DNA from: Fuerstiella sp.
GTDB lineage: Bacteria > Planctomycetota > Planctomycetia > Planctomycetales > Planctomycetaceae
Assembly: GCA_022447225.1 (NCBI GenBank)
Contig: JAKVAZ010000010.1
Location: forward strand, 62,001-126,000
Reading direction: 5' to 3'
Length of the DNA: 64,000 nucleotides
The notes under the pieces are model-generated. The model was not told where the DNA came from. It saw nothing but the letters and a program-made list of their open reading frames with translations, and ran no database searches. Below are positions 55,285 through 63,944 of this stretch, in pieces (within the stretch, counting starts at the first letter, position 1; the number at the start of each line of letters is the position of its first letter). A program made the position numbers and the translations under genes.

Positions 55285-55696
55285 GACCGATTGTAAGCCA
55301 GGGGCGGATCCGGTCGAGCGTCGAGGGGCCGATTCCATCGACGCGCCGCAGATCTTCAATTGAAGTAAACGGTCCGTTGAATTCGCGGTCTGCGACGATT
55401 CTGTGAGCCATCGTCTCACCGATTCCTCTGAGCTGGATCCACTCTACCCATGTTGCACTGTTGATGTCGACTCGAAAGAATTTCTGGAATGAGGTCCCTT
55501 GGTGCCACGGAAGCGGATCCGGACGCTGCATGCTGAGCCAGAACCATTGACCGGTCAAATACAACAGTGCCGCAAACACACAGCCGGTCAGAAAACGGTG
55601 TTGACCGGAATCAGAAACATCATTTTCCACCGCCGGGTGCTCTGTGAGGCAGGCCCGTGAAGGCCCGTCAATATGATCATCGACTGTGTCACTCAT
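55217..55696 (-). CDS. ComEA-like helix-hairpin-helix protein
   Basis: This 159-residue protein has one membrane segment near residues 36-55 (GCVFAALLYLTGQWFWL) and a C-terminal helix-hairpin-helix domain at about 78-140: VDINSATWVEW, LRGIGETMAHRIV, FTSIEDLRRVDGIGPSTLDRI. In competence-proficient bacteria ComEA binds DNA at the outer or inner membrane during uptake, and planctomycetes often carry such a protein. The 50-residue N-terminal part before the membrane segment is acidic and not conserved. AGGGA lies about 10 bases before the ATG at 55696. It is upstream of, and overlaps, the ABC exporter gene; a functional link is not evident. Confidence 0.87.
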   Translation of the reverse strand: MSDTVDDHIDGPSRACLTEHPAVENDVSDSGQHRFLTGCVFAALLYLTGQWFWLSMQRPDPLPWHQGTSFQKFFRVDINSATWVEWIQLRGIGETMAHRIVADREFNGPFTSIEDLRRVDGIGPSTLDRIRPWLTIGHAKHTEQQSETVRSPKQQSGSL

Positions 55697-55826
55697 CCGG
55701 CCAGCTTCCCTGTGAGGATCGGGAATCCTGTTTTGTCGTCAAACCACTGCCAGAAAATATTTTATCGATGTATTTGTGACAGCAGAAATGTTCAACGGAC
55801 GAACAAACTGCGATGTACGCATCGGG

Positions 55827-57278
55827 TCAGGCAAGGAGTTCGTCGATTACGTGTCCGTGAACGTCCGTCAACCGTCGATCAATTCCGTCGTGGCGAACCG
55901 TCAGTCGCTTATGGTCGATCCCCAGTAAATGCAGAATTGTTGCATGTATGTCATATACCTGTGTCGGATTTTCACGGTCCAGTGGTTTGTAGCCCCACTC
56001 GTCTGACGGACCGTACGAAATTCCGGTTCGAATGCCTCCCCCACATAACCAGTTGGTGAACACGAAGGGGTTGTGGTCTCGACCAATGCCTCCCTGACTG
56101 GATGGCAGTCGTCCAAACTCCGTTGTCCACAGAACAATAGTGTCTTCCAGCAATCCTCGCTGTTTAAGGTCCTTCAGCAGTGCAGCAGTGCCAACAGCCA
56201 TTCCCGCAGCCAGAGGACCATGATCCTGTTCGATGTTTTCATGACTGTCCCAGTTTCGTCTGGGAAAACGATTGTCGTTACCCGACCAGATCTGAATAAA
56301 GCGAACTCCCCGTTCCAGCAGACGACGAGCGATCAGACACTTGCGACCGAAATACTCCGTTTCTTCCGGAGTGTTGATTGTGGACGGCCGGCTCCTGCCA
56401 ACGCGATCCAGTCCGTACATCTGCAGCGTGCGTTCGGTTTCGGTGGAGAGGTCAAACACTTCCGGTGCTGTTAACTGCATTGCCGCTGCCAGTTCGTAGG
56501 AATGCAGACGTGCCTGCAGTCGCGAATCACCGGGGCGTTCATCGTTGTATTGTTGATTCAGAGACTGGAGCAGTTGTCGACCATCTGCTTCGCCGGCAGA
56601 AGTTAGAAACGAAGACTTTGCATTCAGATCTGCGATTGGATTTGCTCGTTGAGGGAAAATGACGGTTCCCTGACAGCTTGCCGGCAAAAATGCAGATCCC
56701 CAGTTTTTCGGACCATTGCTGGCGTAACCGCGATGGTCCGGCAGTACAACGAAGGATGGCAGGTTTTCGTTCAGCGTTCCGAGGGCATAACTTACCCAGG
56801 ACCCCACGCCCGGAAATCCGGGTCGCTGAAATCCGGTAGCCTGCAGATAAGTTGCCTGACTGTGGACTCCTGTTTTTCCTGCAACATTATGGACGAACGC
56901 GATATCGTCCACGCACTCACCGAGCGGTGCCACCACATCGCTGAGCGGTTTTCCACATTCACCGTATGGTGCGAACCGAAACGGTGACTTCATCCACGGA
57001 CCAAGTCCATTCTGGAAGGCTTCGATATGTTCGCCAAAATCGGACGGTTCGCCGTGATGCTTCTCCAAGTATGGTTTATAGTCCCACAGATCCAGATGAC
57101 TGGCCGCCCCGCTCATGAACAGCTGGATCACTCGCTTCGCGCGAGCCGGATGATGCAGAGTCTCAACGACACCGCCGCTCCTGGTGGCATTTGATTCTTC
57201 AGAAAGCATGATCGAGGCAGCAAGTCCGGCGAAACCGTGACCTGCGGACGCCAAAATGTTTCGTCGATTCATCGGCAT
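55827..57278 (-). CDS. DUF1501 protein without a DUF1553 partner
   Basis: The start is taken as ATG 57278 (483 residues) because the Tat-type signal MNRRNILASAGHGFAGLAASIML begins two residues later; the frame runs to 57377 without a ribosome site. DUF1501 blocks are IQLFMSGAASHLDLWDYKPYLEK, FVHNVAGKTGVHSQATYLQATG, TTEFGRLPSSQGGIGRDHNPFVF and DIHATILHLLGIDHKRL. The normal F-D-P-K-P reads WDYKP here, and the FMNGGPSQ block is FMSGAASH, so this is a separate subgroup. The usual upstream DUF1553 partner is missing; the neighbour is proC on the other strand. Function is unknown. Confidence 0.9.
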   Translation of the reverse strand: MPMNRRNILASAGHGFAGLAASIMLSEESNATRSGGVVETLHHPARAKRVIQLFMSGAASHLDLWDYKPYLEKHHGEPSDFGEHIEAFQNGLGPWMKSPFRFAPYGECGKPLSDVVAPLGECVDDIAFVHNVAGKTGVHSQATYLQATGFQRPGFPGVGSWVSYALGTLNENLPSFVVLPDHRGYASNGPKNWGSAFLPASCQGTVIFPQRANPIADLNAKSSFLTSAGEADGRQLLQSLNQQYNDERPGDSRLQARLHSYELAAAMQLTAPEVFDLSTETERTLQMYGLDRVGRSRPSTINTPEETEYFGRKCLIARRLLERGVRFIQIWSGNDNRFPRRNWDSHENIEQDHGPLAAGMAVGTAALLKDLKQRGLLEDTIVLWTTEFGRLPSSQGGIGRDHNPFVFTNWLCGGGIRTGISYGPSDEWGYKPLDRENPTQVYDIHATILHLLGIDHKRLTVRHDGIDRRLTDVHGHVIDELLA

Positions 57279-57697
57279 GATACTGGTGTTCAACAGGGAG
57301 TCTGGTTTTGTCGTGCCGGATTCAGCGACGCCTGCTGACGATCCGGCCAGTGTGCGGAGTACGAATGCCGTTGCCACCAGGCTGCAGCTTCACCCTGGCC
57401 CATTATTCCGCGACGACGAGTGCCTGTCCAGGTGGCACCTGCCGGTCCTGACAAATTTGATTTTGCCGCGTCTTTAATCTCTGTTTCCTGAGGCGACCGG
57501 GCCCCGGGAAATCTCCTTGATAAACACCTGTTCTGGCCGGTTTATGCTAAGTATGACTACGAAATCAGCTCGGATCAGCAATCCGGATACAAGAGGACGT
57601 TGATTTGGTATTTTCATCAGTGATGATGAAAGAAGAATTTTGTACAGCAGTCATTCCTGGTCACTGGCAAACAATGGACACGAAATCCGGAGTAAAA
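57279..57697. other. Divergent intergenic region upstream of proC
   Basis: This 419-base stretch separates the DUF1501 gene (-) from proC (+). It holds a CAGGTG-G-CACCTG palindrome and a sequence very like the hairpin at 7367-7388. The frames of both genes stay open into it, but without ribosome sites. No RNA gene was recognised. Confidence 0.45.
57431..57453. repeat. Possible second copy of a dispersed hairpin sequence
   Basis: Positions 57431-57453 match 7367-7388 closely (GGTGGCACCTGC, then TCCTG), and both lie in intergenic DNA near a gene end or start. A short palindrome CAGGTG-G-CACCTG overlaps it. Confidence 0.45.
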
Positions 57698-58513
57698 ATG
57701 GATATTACAACCCTATCAGTCGGCTTCATCGGGGGCGGACGGATGGCAACGGCGCTGGCACAGGGATTCTGCCGGAATGGTCTGGCAAGGGATCGAATCA
57801 GTGCAGTTGATCCGGATTCTCAGGCCCGAAATATATTTGTGGACTCGGTTGGGCAGGGTGTCAGAGTGCACGACAAACTGTGTTCTGAACTGCTGCAGGC
57901 AGATGTACTCATTCTGGCAGTGAAACCGCAAATCATGACTCAGGTCCTGACCGGACTGGAAAATCAGATTTCGAAATCACAGCTGATTATCTCCATTGCA
58001 GCCGGAATTAATGTTTCCACGATAGAGGATTCACTTCCGGCGGGATCCCGAGTGATTCGGGTGATGCCCAACACTCCGTGTCTGGTTGGTTCGGGCGCCT
58101 GCGGAGTCAGTGCCGGGAACAGCGCCACATCCAAAGATCTTGAAATTGTTCATGCGTTGCTCGAATCGGTTGGCATCGTCGAAGTCATCCCTGAGAAGCT
58201 CATGAATGCGGTGACCGGATTATCGGGAAGTGGTCCTGCTTACGTGTTTCAAATCATTGAGGCTCTGAGCGACGGAGGGGTTCGGATGGGGCTGCCTCGC
58301 ACGACAGCGACCCGTCTGGCGTCTCAAACGTTACTAGGAGCAGCAAAAATGGTTCTGGAGACCGGAGAACATCCAGGACAGCTCAAAGACGCGGTCACCA
58401 GCCCGGCCGGGACGACGATTGCCGGGGTGCATGCATTGGAATCCGGTGGACTTCGCGCGGCTTTAATGAATGCCGTGCGTGCGTCTGCAGAAAGGTCTGC
58501 AGAACTTGGTTGA
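57698..58513 (+). CDS. proC: Pyrroline-5-carboxylate reductase
   Basis: This 271-residue enzyme reduces pyrroline-5-carboxylate to proline. The Rossmann motif is VGFIGGGRMATALA (from residue 8), and the family ends in GLSGSGPAYVFQIIEALSDGGVRMGLPR and SPAGTTIAGVHALE, which bind the substrate. Length matches ProC. The ATG at 57698 is chosen because GGAG lies 5 bases upstream and the family similarity begins there; the frame is open from 57605 through a poor N-terminal extension. An intrinsic terminator overlaps the stop codon. Confidence 0.95.
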   Translation: MDITTLSVGFIGGGRMATALAQGFCRNGLARDRISAVDPDSQARNIFVDSVGQGVRVHDKLCSELLQADVLILAVKPQIMTQVLTGLENQISKSQLIISIAAGINVSTIEDSLPAGSRVIRVMPNTPCLVGSGACGVSAGNSATSKDLEIVHALLESVGIVEVIPEKLMNAVTGLSGSGPAYVFQIIEALSDGGVRMGLPRTTATRLASQTLLGAAKMVLETGEHPGQLKDAVTSPAGTTIAGVHALESGGLRAALMNAVRASAERSAELG

Positions 58514-58542
58514 GTGTTTCTGTGAGACGAACACTCATTTTT
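58511..58542 (+). terminator. Intrinsic terminator overlapping the proC stop codon
   Basis: TGAGTGTT and AACACTCA form a perfect 8-base-pair stem with an 11-base loop, followed by T5. The first three bases of the stem are the proC stop codon. Confidence 0.85.
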
Positions 58543-58550
58543 GATGATAT

Positions 58551-58568
58551 TGACACCAAATATTGTCA
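58551..58568. promoter_or_regulatory. Palindrome upstream of sufR, possible operator
   Basis: TGACA and TGTCA form a perfect inverted repeat with 8 bases between them, 127 bases before the sufR start. The right arm overlaps TTGTCA, which could serve as a -35 element, with TAAGAA 17 bases later as a poor -10. Autoregulation by SufR is known in other bacteria, but the site proposed here is not proven. Confidence 0.45.
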
Positions 58569-58695
58569 TAATTGTTGCTCATTGTTAAGAATACGGATCG
58601 AAGGCGGAAAGTGCGGCGGTTAGACTGATACATGTGCCCCGATATTGATGTGAGTTCTTTGGGAACGCTCCGGGGTAAATCTTTCGACAGGAATC

Positions 58696-59316
58696 ATGGC
58701 TGGCATTGACGGACGAGATCGTGAATTGCTGGAACATCTGCACCGTGTCGGCGGAGCGGATATTCAGTCCTTGTGTGATGTTCTGCAGATTACGCGTACG
58801 GCAGTACGAGCAAGGATCCAGCGTTTGCGTTCAGGCGGGATGCTGGCAGTGGAGGCTCAGTCAGCCGGACGTGGTCGACCTCGTCAGATTTACCGGATTA
58901 ATGCTGAGGGAATGCACGCATTGGGTGAAGACTACCGCCAGTTGGCGGTAGTGTTTTGGCAGGTGATTTCAGAAATCGACGATGAACCGCTTCGAAACCG
59001 GTTGCTGGCACGGGTTCGTGACCGTTTGGCAGAGCGTTTTCTGCGTCCGCTGCCGGTTGGTGGGACAGTTCGGGAGCGGCTGGACGAATTAGCTGATCAA
59101 ATGAAATCCAGTGGTTTCAATATCGAATCAGACCACTCCGCAGGGCTGCCGATTCTGCGGGAAACCAACTGTCCTTTTCCCATGTTGGCCGACGTGGATG
59201 ATTCAATTTGTCAGGTCGAGAAGGAAGTAATGGAGCAGGTACTGGGCGTAGACGTTGAGTTCGTGAATCGGTGTCGTGATGGTTATCATTGTTGTGAGTT
59301 TCAGGTGAAATCCTGA
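58696..59316 (+). CDS. sufR: SufR-like transcriptional regulator of Fe-S assembly
   Basis: This 206-residue protein has an N-terminal winged helix-turn-helix (about 8-70, DVLQITRTAVRARIQRLRSGGML) and a wing with GRGRPRQIYRI. The C-terminal half has five cysteines, Cys159, Cys172, Cys193, Cys199 and Cys200, a set that fits binding of a [4Fe-4S] or [2Fe-2S] cluster. Position directly before nuoB-sufC-sufB-sufD makes the SufR assignment strong. SufR represses the suf operon when Fe-S status is good; this is knowledge of the family, not shown here. AGGA sits only three bases before the ATG, which is closer than usual. A palindrome at 58551-58568 is a candidate binding site. Confidence 0.9.
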   Translation: MAGIDGRDRELLEHLHRVGGADIQSLCDVLQITRTAVRARIQRLRSGGMLAVEAQSAGRGRPRQIYRINAEGMHALGEDYRQLAVVFWQVISEIDDEPLRNRLLARVRDRLAERFLRPLPVGGTVRERLDELADQMKSSGFNIESDHSAGLPILRETNCPFPMLADVDDSICQVEKEVMEQVLGVDVEFVNRCRDGYHCCEFQVKS

Positions 59317-59464
59317 GCAGTCAGGAACGAACAGGTTTGGATGGGTTGGGTATTCCTCAATTCCTGGAAGGTCTTGGTCGCGATTGATTCAACATTCGCC
59401 ATTGATAAAGTTTGTGGACATTTGCGTCTTCGATCGACGGTGAAAAATAACTCCCCAATGTACT

Positions 59465-60022
59465 GTGATTAAGGATCTGAAGTCGATGACATGGATCGAA
59501 GGGCGATTCGAAGAAAACGTCATCACAACGAGTGTCGAGCAGGCGATGAACTGGGGTCAACAGTCCAGTATCTGGCCAATGACATTCGGACTGGCGTGTT
59601 GCGCTATCGAGATGATGGCGGCAGGGGCGAGCAAATACGACATCGATCGTTTTGGGGCAGGTGCGTTTCGTGCCACGCCGCGACAGGCGGACCTGATGAT
59701 CGTTGCCGGAACAGTTACCTTCAAGATGGCAAGTCGGGTTCGTCGACTTTACGAACAGATGCCGGATCCGAAGTATGTCATTGCGATGGGAGCCTGCACG
59801 GTAGGTGGAGGTCCGTATTTCAAGCATGGTTATCATGTAGTCAAGGGCGTCGATCTGGTGGTGCCGGTGGATGTGTATGTTCCAGGGTGTCCTCCGCGAC
59901 CCGAAGCACTGCTTGAAGGTTTGATGCGGATTCAGGACAAGATTAAGGCTCGCAAAATCACACGGGGCGAAACTCAGCTCCCGGTGCCTCACCACAGTGG
60001 TTGCTCGGCACTCAACGTGTGA
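59465..60022 (+). CDS. nuoB: NADH-quinone oxidoreductase subunit B
   Basis: This 185-residue subunit of complex I holds the N2 [4Fe-4S] cluster, the last one before quinone. All four cluster ligands are in place: Cys45-Cys46 (GLACCAIEM), Cys111 (GACTVGG) and Cys142 ([10 protein letters not shown]). Other family blocks are WPMTFGL and [24 protein letters not shown]. The start GTG 59465 is used; ATG 59486 would remove seven residues. No other nuo gene is near, so this is an isolated nuoB, placed between sufR and sufC with 148 and 150 bases on each side. It may supply a scattered complex I or an alternative NuoB-like function; which is not decided by the sequence. Confidence 0.93.
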   Translation: MIKDLKSMTWIEGRFEENVITTSVEQAMNWGQQSSIWPMTFGLACCAIEMMAAGASKYDIDRFGAGAFRATPRQADLMIVAGTVTFKMASRVRRLYEQMPDPKYVIAMGACTVGGGPYFKHGYHVVKGVDLVVPVDVYVPGCPPRPEALLEGLMRIQDKIKARKITRGETQLPVPHHSGCSALNV

Positions 60023-60172
60023 ATTTGAATCCTTTACTCAGACACGGAAGTCTTGCAGGAGTCTGGTGAAGCTATTTTGCGCACGGAACCCTGTCAGCGG
60101 GATGATCATTGCACAGAACCGGCTGTTTGACTTCGAGTGTTCTCAGGTTCAGGTCAAGGAACAGAATAAATC

Positions 60173-60982
60173 ATGGGCAGTCTGCTCAAGGTTAGTGATT
60201 TGCATGTGTCGGTGGCAGATACTCCGATTTTGCGTGGTGTCAACATTGAAATCCGTCAGGGTGAGATTCATGCTCTGATGGGGCCAAACGGATCTGGAAA
60301 AAGTACTTTGGCTTATGCTTTGGCCGGGCATCCTCACTATGCCGTGACTGATGGTTCAATCGAAGTAGACGGCGTGAACGTGACTGAATTAGCTCCGGAC
60401 GAGCGCGCCCGAATGGGATTGTTCCTGGCATTTCAGTACCCGGTCGTGATTCCAGGTGTCAAGGTAGCGGATTTCATCCGTCACGCGATCAGCAATGTGC
60501 GCAATCCGGACCGCAAGGAAGGCGAAGGTCTGGTACCTATGCGGGAATACCGGAAAGAGATTCGGGCATGTATGCAGGAACTCAATATGGATGCCGAGTT
60601 CGCGCGTCGGTATCTCAATGACGGGTTTTCCGGCGGCGAAAAGAAACGCATGGAAATTCTGCAGATGGCCATGCTCCGCCCAAAGTTTGCTGTTCTGGAC
60701 GAAACCGACAGTGGACTGGACAGCGATGCGGTACGCGTTGTCAGTGAAGGGCTGGCAAAACTGTCCGGTCCTGACATGGGGGTTCTGATCATCACGCATC
60801 ACGAACGGTTACTGGAGTTTAATCCACCTCAATACACACATGTCATGCTCGGTGGCCGGATTGTCGAAATCGGCGATGCGCAACTTGCTCATGACCTGCA
60901 TGCCAATGGATATGCAGACATTCGGGAGCGACATCCGGATGCTGCAGCCGATAATGCCTTAGCCGAAGCAGCAGCCGGGTGA
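60173..60982 (+). CDS. sufC: Fe-S cluster assembly ATPase SufC
   Basis: This 269-residue ABC-type ATPase drives the SufBCD scaffold. Walker A is GPNGSGKST (38-46), the SufC-type signature is FSGGEKKRMEI near 152 and Walker B is FAVLDETDSGLD near 175. The family-specific LAFQYPVVIPG and ITHHERLLE are present. SufC lacks a membrane domain and works in the cytoplasm with SufB and SufD. The short C-terminal tail, ending AEAAAG, is alanine-rich and unremarkable. It is 81 bases upstream of sufB. Confidence 0.96.
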   Translation: MGSLLKVSDLHVSVADTPILRGVNIEIRQGEIHALMGPNGSGKSTLAYALAGHPHYAVTDGSIEVDGVNVTELAPDERARMGLFLAFQYPVVIPGVKVADFIRHAISNVRNPDRKEGEGLVPMREYRKEIRACMQELNMDAEFARRYLNDGFSGGEKKRMEILQMAMLRPKFAVLDETDSGLDSDAVRVVSEGLAKLSGPDMGVLIITHHERLLEFNPPQYTHVMLGGRIVEIGDAQLAHDLHANGYADIRERHPDAAADNALAEAAAG

Positions 60983-61063
60983 CTTCACCGAAATACTGAA
61001 ACAGCTGCGGGCTCCACAGTCTGGAGTCAGTTCCTCTATCGCACTTACGATAAAGATTAAACT

Positions 61064-62479
61064 ATGAGTACAGACGCCCCTGTCAGATCTGAAGTCGAAA
61101 TAGGTGACTACCAGTACGGCTTCCACGATTCCACAGAAAACTACGAATTCAAAAGCCGCAAGGGGCTGGACGCGGATGTTGTTGCGCAGATTTCTGAGAT
61201 GAAGAACGAGCCTGCATGGATGCGGGAGTTTCGTCTGCGGTCACTTGAAATTTTTCAGTCGAGACCGATGCCGAGCTGGGGCGGCGACATGTCCGACCTC
61301 GATTTCAACGAAATTTTCTATTACATGAAAGCGGCGAAGGAACAGGGCCGCAGCTGGGATGACGTCCCCGACGACATTCGCAAAACTTATGACCGCCTGG
61401 GGATTCCCGAGGCTGAAAAGAAGTATCTCTCCGGAGTGAAGGCTCAGTACGAGTCTGAAGTTGTTTACGGAAGTCTGAAGGAGGACCTCGCAAAACAAGG
61501 TGTCCTGTTCACCGATACTGATTCGGCTCTTCGTGATCATCCGGAGATGTTTCAGCAGTACTTTTCAACGATCATTCCTCCGGAAGACAATAAGTTTGCT
61601 GCTCTGAACAGTGCTGTGTGGTCGGGTGGATCATTTATTTATGTGCCGCCTGGAGTGAATATCGAATTTCCGCTGCAGGCCTACTTCCGCATCAACAGCC
61701 AGAACATGGGGCAGTTTGAGCGGACATTGATCATCGTCGATGAAGGAGCATCTGCGCACTATGTCGAAGGCTGTACGGCTCCTACGTACAGCAGCGACAG
61801 CCTGCACAGTGCCGTGGTGGAAATTGTGGTGAAAAAGGGTGGCCGATTCCGCTACACCACAATTCAGAACTGGTCGAACAATGTGTACAACCTGGTCACC
61901 AAACGTGCGATGGCCTATGGCGATGCACTGATGGAATGGGTTGACGGGAACCTCGGCAGTAAACTGACCATGAAGTATCCGGCGATCTATCTGATGGAAC
62001 CTGGTGCCCGCGGAGAAACACTTTCAATCGCATTCTCCGGTGCGGGGCAGCATCAGGACGCCGGCGCCAAGATGGTGCATTGTGCTCCCAACACGAGTAG
62101 TCGCATTATCAGCAAGAGTATCAGTAAGGACGGCGGTCGCAGTAGCTATCGCGGACTGGTCAAAGTGGAAGACGGTGCTGGTCAGTGCAGGAGCAATGTT
62201 GTGTGCGATGCGTTAATTCTTGATCCGGCCAGTAAGAGTGACACATACCCGTACATCGAAGTCGAAGAACAGGACGTGGCGATCGAACATGAAGCCAGTG
62301 TGAGCAGGATTGCGGAAGAACAGCTGTTTTATCTGATGAGCCGTGGTCTGAGTGAAGCTGAAGCCAGTGCTATGATTGTTACTGGGTTTATTGAGCCGCT
62401 GGTAAAAGAATTGCCCATGGAATACGCCGTTGAAATGAACCGGCTGATTGAGCTGCAAATGGAAGGTAGTGTTGGCTGA
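61064..62479 (+). CDS. sufB: Fe-S cluster assembly scaffold SufB
   Basis: This 471-residue scaffold subunit forms SufBC2D and assembles Fe-S clusters with SufC and SufD. The right-handed beta-helix core is clear in [51 protein letters not shown] and [19 protein letters not shown]. The C-terminal block [18 protein letters not shown] and [12 protein letters not shown] is of the Bacillus/actinobacterial kind, where the E. coli Cys of LFFCLQ is Leu. No inserted intein is seen, unlike some actinobacterial SufB. No strong ribosome site precedes the ATG. It is 21 bases before sufD. Confidence 0.96.
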   Translation: MSTDAPVRSEVEIGDYQYGFHDSTENYEFKSRKGLDADVVAQISEMKNEPAWMREFRLRSLEIFQSRPMPSWGGDMSDLDFNEIFYYMKAAKEQGRSWDDVPDDIRKTYDRLGIPEAEKKYLSGVKAQYESEVVYGSLKEDLAKQGVLFTDTDSALRDHPEMFQQYFSTIIPPEDNKFAALNSAVWSGGSFIYVPPGVNIEFPLQAYFRINSQNMGQFERTLIIVDEGASAHYVEGCTAPTYSSDSLHSAVVEIVVKKGGRFRYTTIQNWSNNVYNLVTKRAMAYGDALMEWVDGNLGSKLTMKYPAIYLMEPGARGETLSIAFSGAGQHQDAGAKMVHCAPNTSSRIISKSISKDGGRSSYRGLVKVEDGAGQCRSNVVCDALILDPASKSDTYPYIEVEEQDVAIEHEASVSRIAEEQLFYLMSRGLSEAEASAMIVTGFIEPLVKELPMEYAVEMNRLIELQMEGSVG

Positions 62480-62500
62480 CGTCGACACAACAATGTAAAC

Positions 62501-63835
62501 ATGGCCGTCACCACGCTTAATATTTCCCGATCGGGGTTCGATGCTGAAGTTTTCGAGGAGTTTCTCGCTGCACAAAACGAAGCTGCCTGGATAACTGACG
62601 CCCGTCGCGTCGCCTACGCAGCTTATGAACAGACGCTGGCTGCAGAACTGAACCCCGAGGAATTCAAACGAATAGACCTGCGAGTTTTCAATGCCGCAAA
62701 ATTTCGCCCTTTGTTAAAGCCGGATGATGCGGCCGCGGTGTCAACACTGCTTGCAGACAAGACGGATTACGGCGGACGAATTGTTCATGTTGACGGTCAC
62801 ACCACCCACTCAGAACTACTGAATGAAATTTCAGCGCAGGGTGTGCTCTTTGGTGATCTGCGGACGTTGCTGACAGAAAACCGTGAACTGCTGGAACCTT
62901 ATTTTCTTAAGCAGGCTGTCAGGCCGGACGCTGATCGGTTTTCCGCATGGCATGCAGCCTTCTGGACCGGCGGGACCCTCCTCTACGTTCCCAAAGGTGT
63001 TCAGGTTGATTTGCCGCTTCACAGTCTGATTGGTCACAGCAAAGACGGGGTTGCTGAGTTCAGTCATACCCTGGTCATTGTCGAGGACGAAGCGCGAGCC
63101 ACTTTACTGGAAGAAACAACGTCTGCGACCGCTGACATCAGCGGCCTGCATGTTGGCTGCGTTGAACTGATTGTCGGGCGGAATGCCGGTTTGCGTTATG
63201 TTCAGCTGCAGAACTGGAATCAGAAGGCCTGGCACTTTGCTCACCAGGCCGGCAATGTTGACAACTCCGGGTCACTCCAGTGGACGGTGGTGGGGCTGGG
63301 TGGCAGGCTGAGCCACATTCATCAGGATGTCAATCTGCAGGGACGCAGTTCCACGGCGGAAGTCAATGGTGTTACGTTCGCCGTCGATCGCCAGAAGGTC
63401 TCCTATTACACGCAGCAACACCATCAGGCCCAGGGAACTCACAGCGACCTGTTGTACAAAGAAGTCCTGCGTGATGAGTCACGAGTCATCTGGCGCGGAA
63501 TGATCAAAGTTGACGAAGCGGCTCAGCAGACGGACGGCTACCAGCGCAGCGATGCGCTGATGCTGAGCGCAGATGCTCGCTGTGACAGTATTCCCGGACT
63601 GGAAATCGAAGCGGACGACGTACGGTGCACTCACGGAGCAACAACAGGTCGCGTCGATGAAGAGCAGATTTTTTATGCTCAAAGCCGGGGCATCAGCGAA
63701 AAAGAGGCCATGCACATTATCGTGGAGGGCTTCTTTCAGCAGATCTATGACCGAATTCCGGTTGAAGTTGTACGGGAAACACTCAGTCGAGCCGTTCAGG
63801 GCAAACTGGGAATTGAGACGGTAGTGGACCTTTGA
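62501..63835 (+). CDS. sufD: Fe-S cluster assembly protein SufD
   Basis: This 444-residue protein is the partner of SufB in SufBC2D and is the last suf gene in the window. SufD features are GGTLLYVPKGVQVDLPLHSL, RYVQLQNWNQKAWHFA and the C-terminal RCTHGATTGRVDEEQIFYAQSRGIS, with the His that takes part in cluster assembly in E. coli SufD. Residues 1-130 form an alpha-helical domain with an acidic start. It follows sufB by 21 bases, and a strong hairpin lies about 75 bases downstream, so sufD probably ends the transcript and sufS is elsewhere or beyond the window edge. Confidence 0.95.
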   Translation: MAVTTLNISRSGFDAEVFEEFLAAQNEAAWITDARRVAYAAYEQTLAAELNPEEFKRIDLRVFNAAKFRPLLKPDDAAAVSTLLADKTDYGGRIVHVDGHTTHSELLNEISAQGVLFGDLRTLLTENRELLEPYFLKQAVRPDADRFSAWHAAFWTGGTLLYVPKGVQVDLPLHSLIGHSKDGVAEFSHTLVIVEDEARATLLEETTSATADISGLHVGCVELIVGRNAGLRYVQLQNWNQKAWHFAHQAGNVDNSGSLQWTVVGLGGRLSHIHQDVNLQGRSSTAEVNGVTFAVDRQKVSYYTQQHHQAQGTHSDLLYKEVLRDESRVIWRGMIKVDEAAQQTDGYQRSDALMLSADARCDSIPGLEIEADDVRCTHGATTGRVDEEQIFYAQSRGISEKEAMHIIVEGFFQQIYDRIPVEVVRETLSRAVQGKLGIETVVDL

Positions 63836-63911
63836 ACCGGTCGAAAAGTGAGCGAAAGTCCGGTGGGGTTTATTCCGACCAACAGCATTCATTCTGACAT
63901 CAAATTCAGCC

Positions 63912-63944
63912 ATCACCCCGACTGCTGCCTGTGGTCGGGGTGAT
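63912..63944. terminator. Strong hairpin downstream of the suf genes
   Basis: ATCACCCCGAC and GTCGGGGTGAT form a perfect 11-base-pair stem with an 11-base loop, 77 bases past the sufD stop. There is no T-run on either side, so it may act as a Rho-independent pause, an mRNA end-protecting structure or a terminator in combination with Rho. Confidence 0.6.

Noticed and set aside
57279-57377. N-terminal extension of the last DUF1501 protein
   Set aside because: The frame stays open with a GTG at 57377, but the Tat signal begins at the later ATG, and a signal is expected at the extreme N-terminus.
60126-60172. A possible promoter (TTGACT) before sufC
   Set aside because: A -35-like hexamer is present, but no -10 element lies at the right distance, and the gene is in line with the upstream genes.
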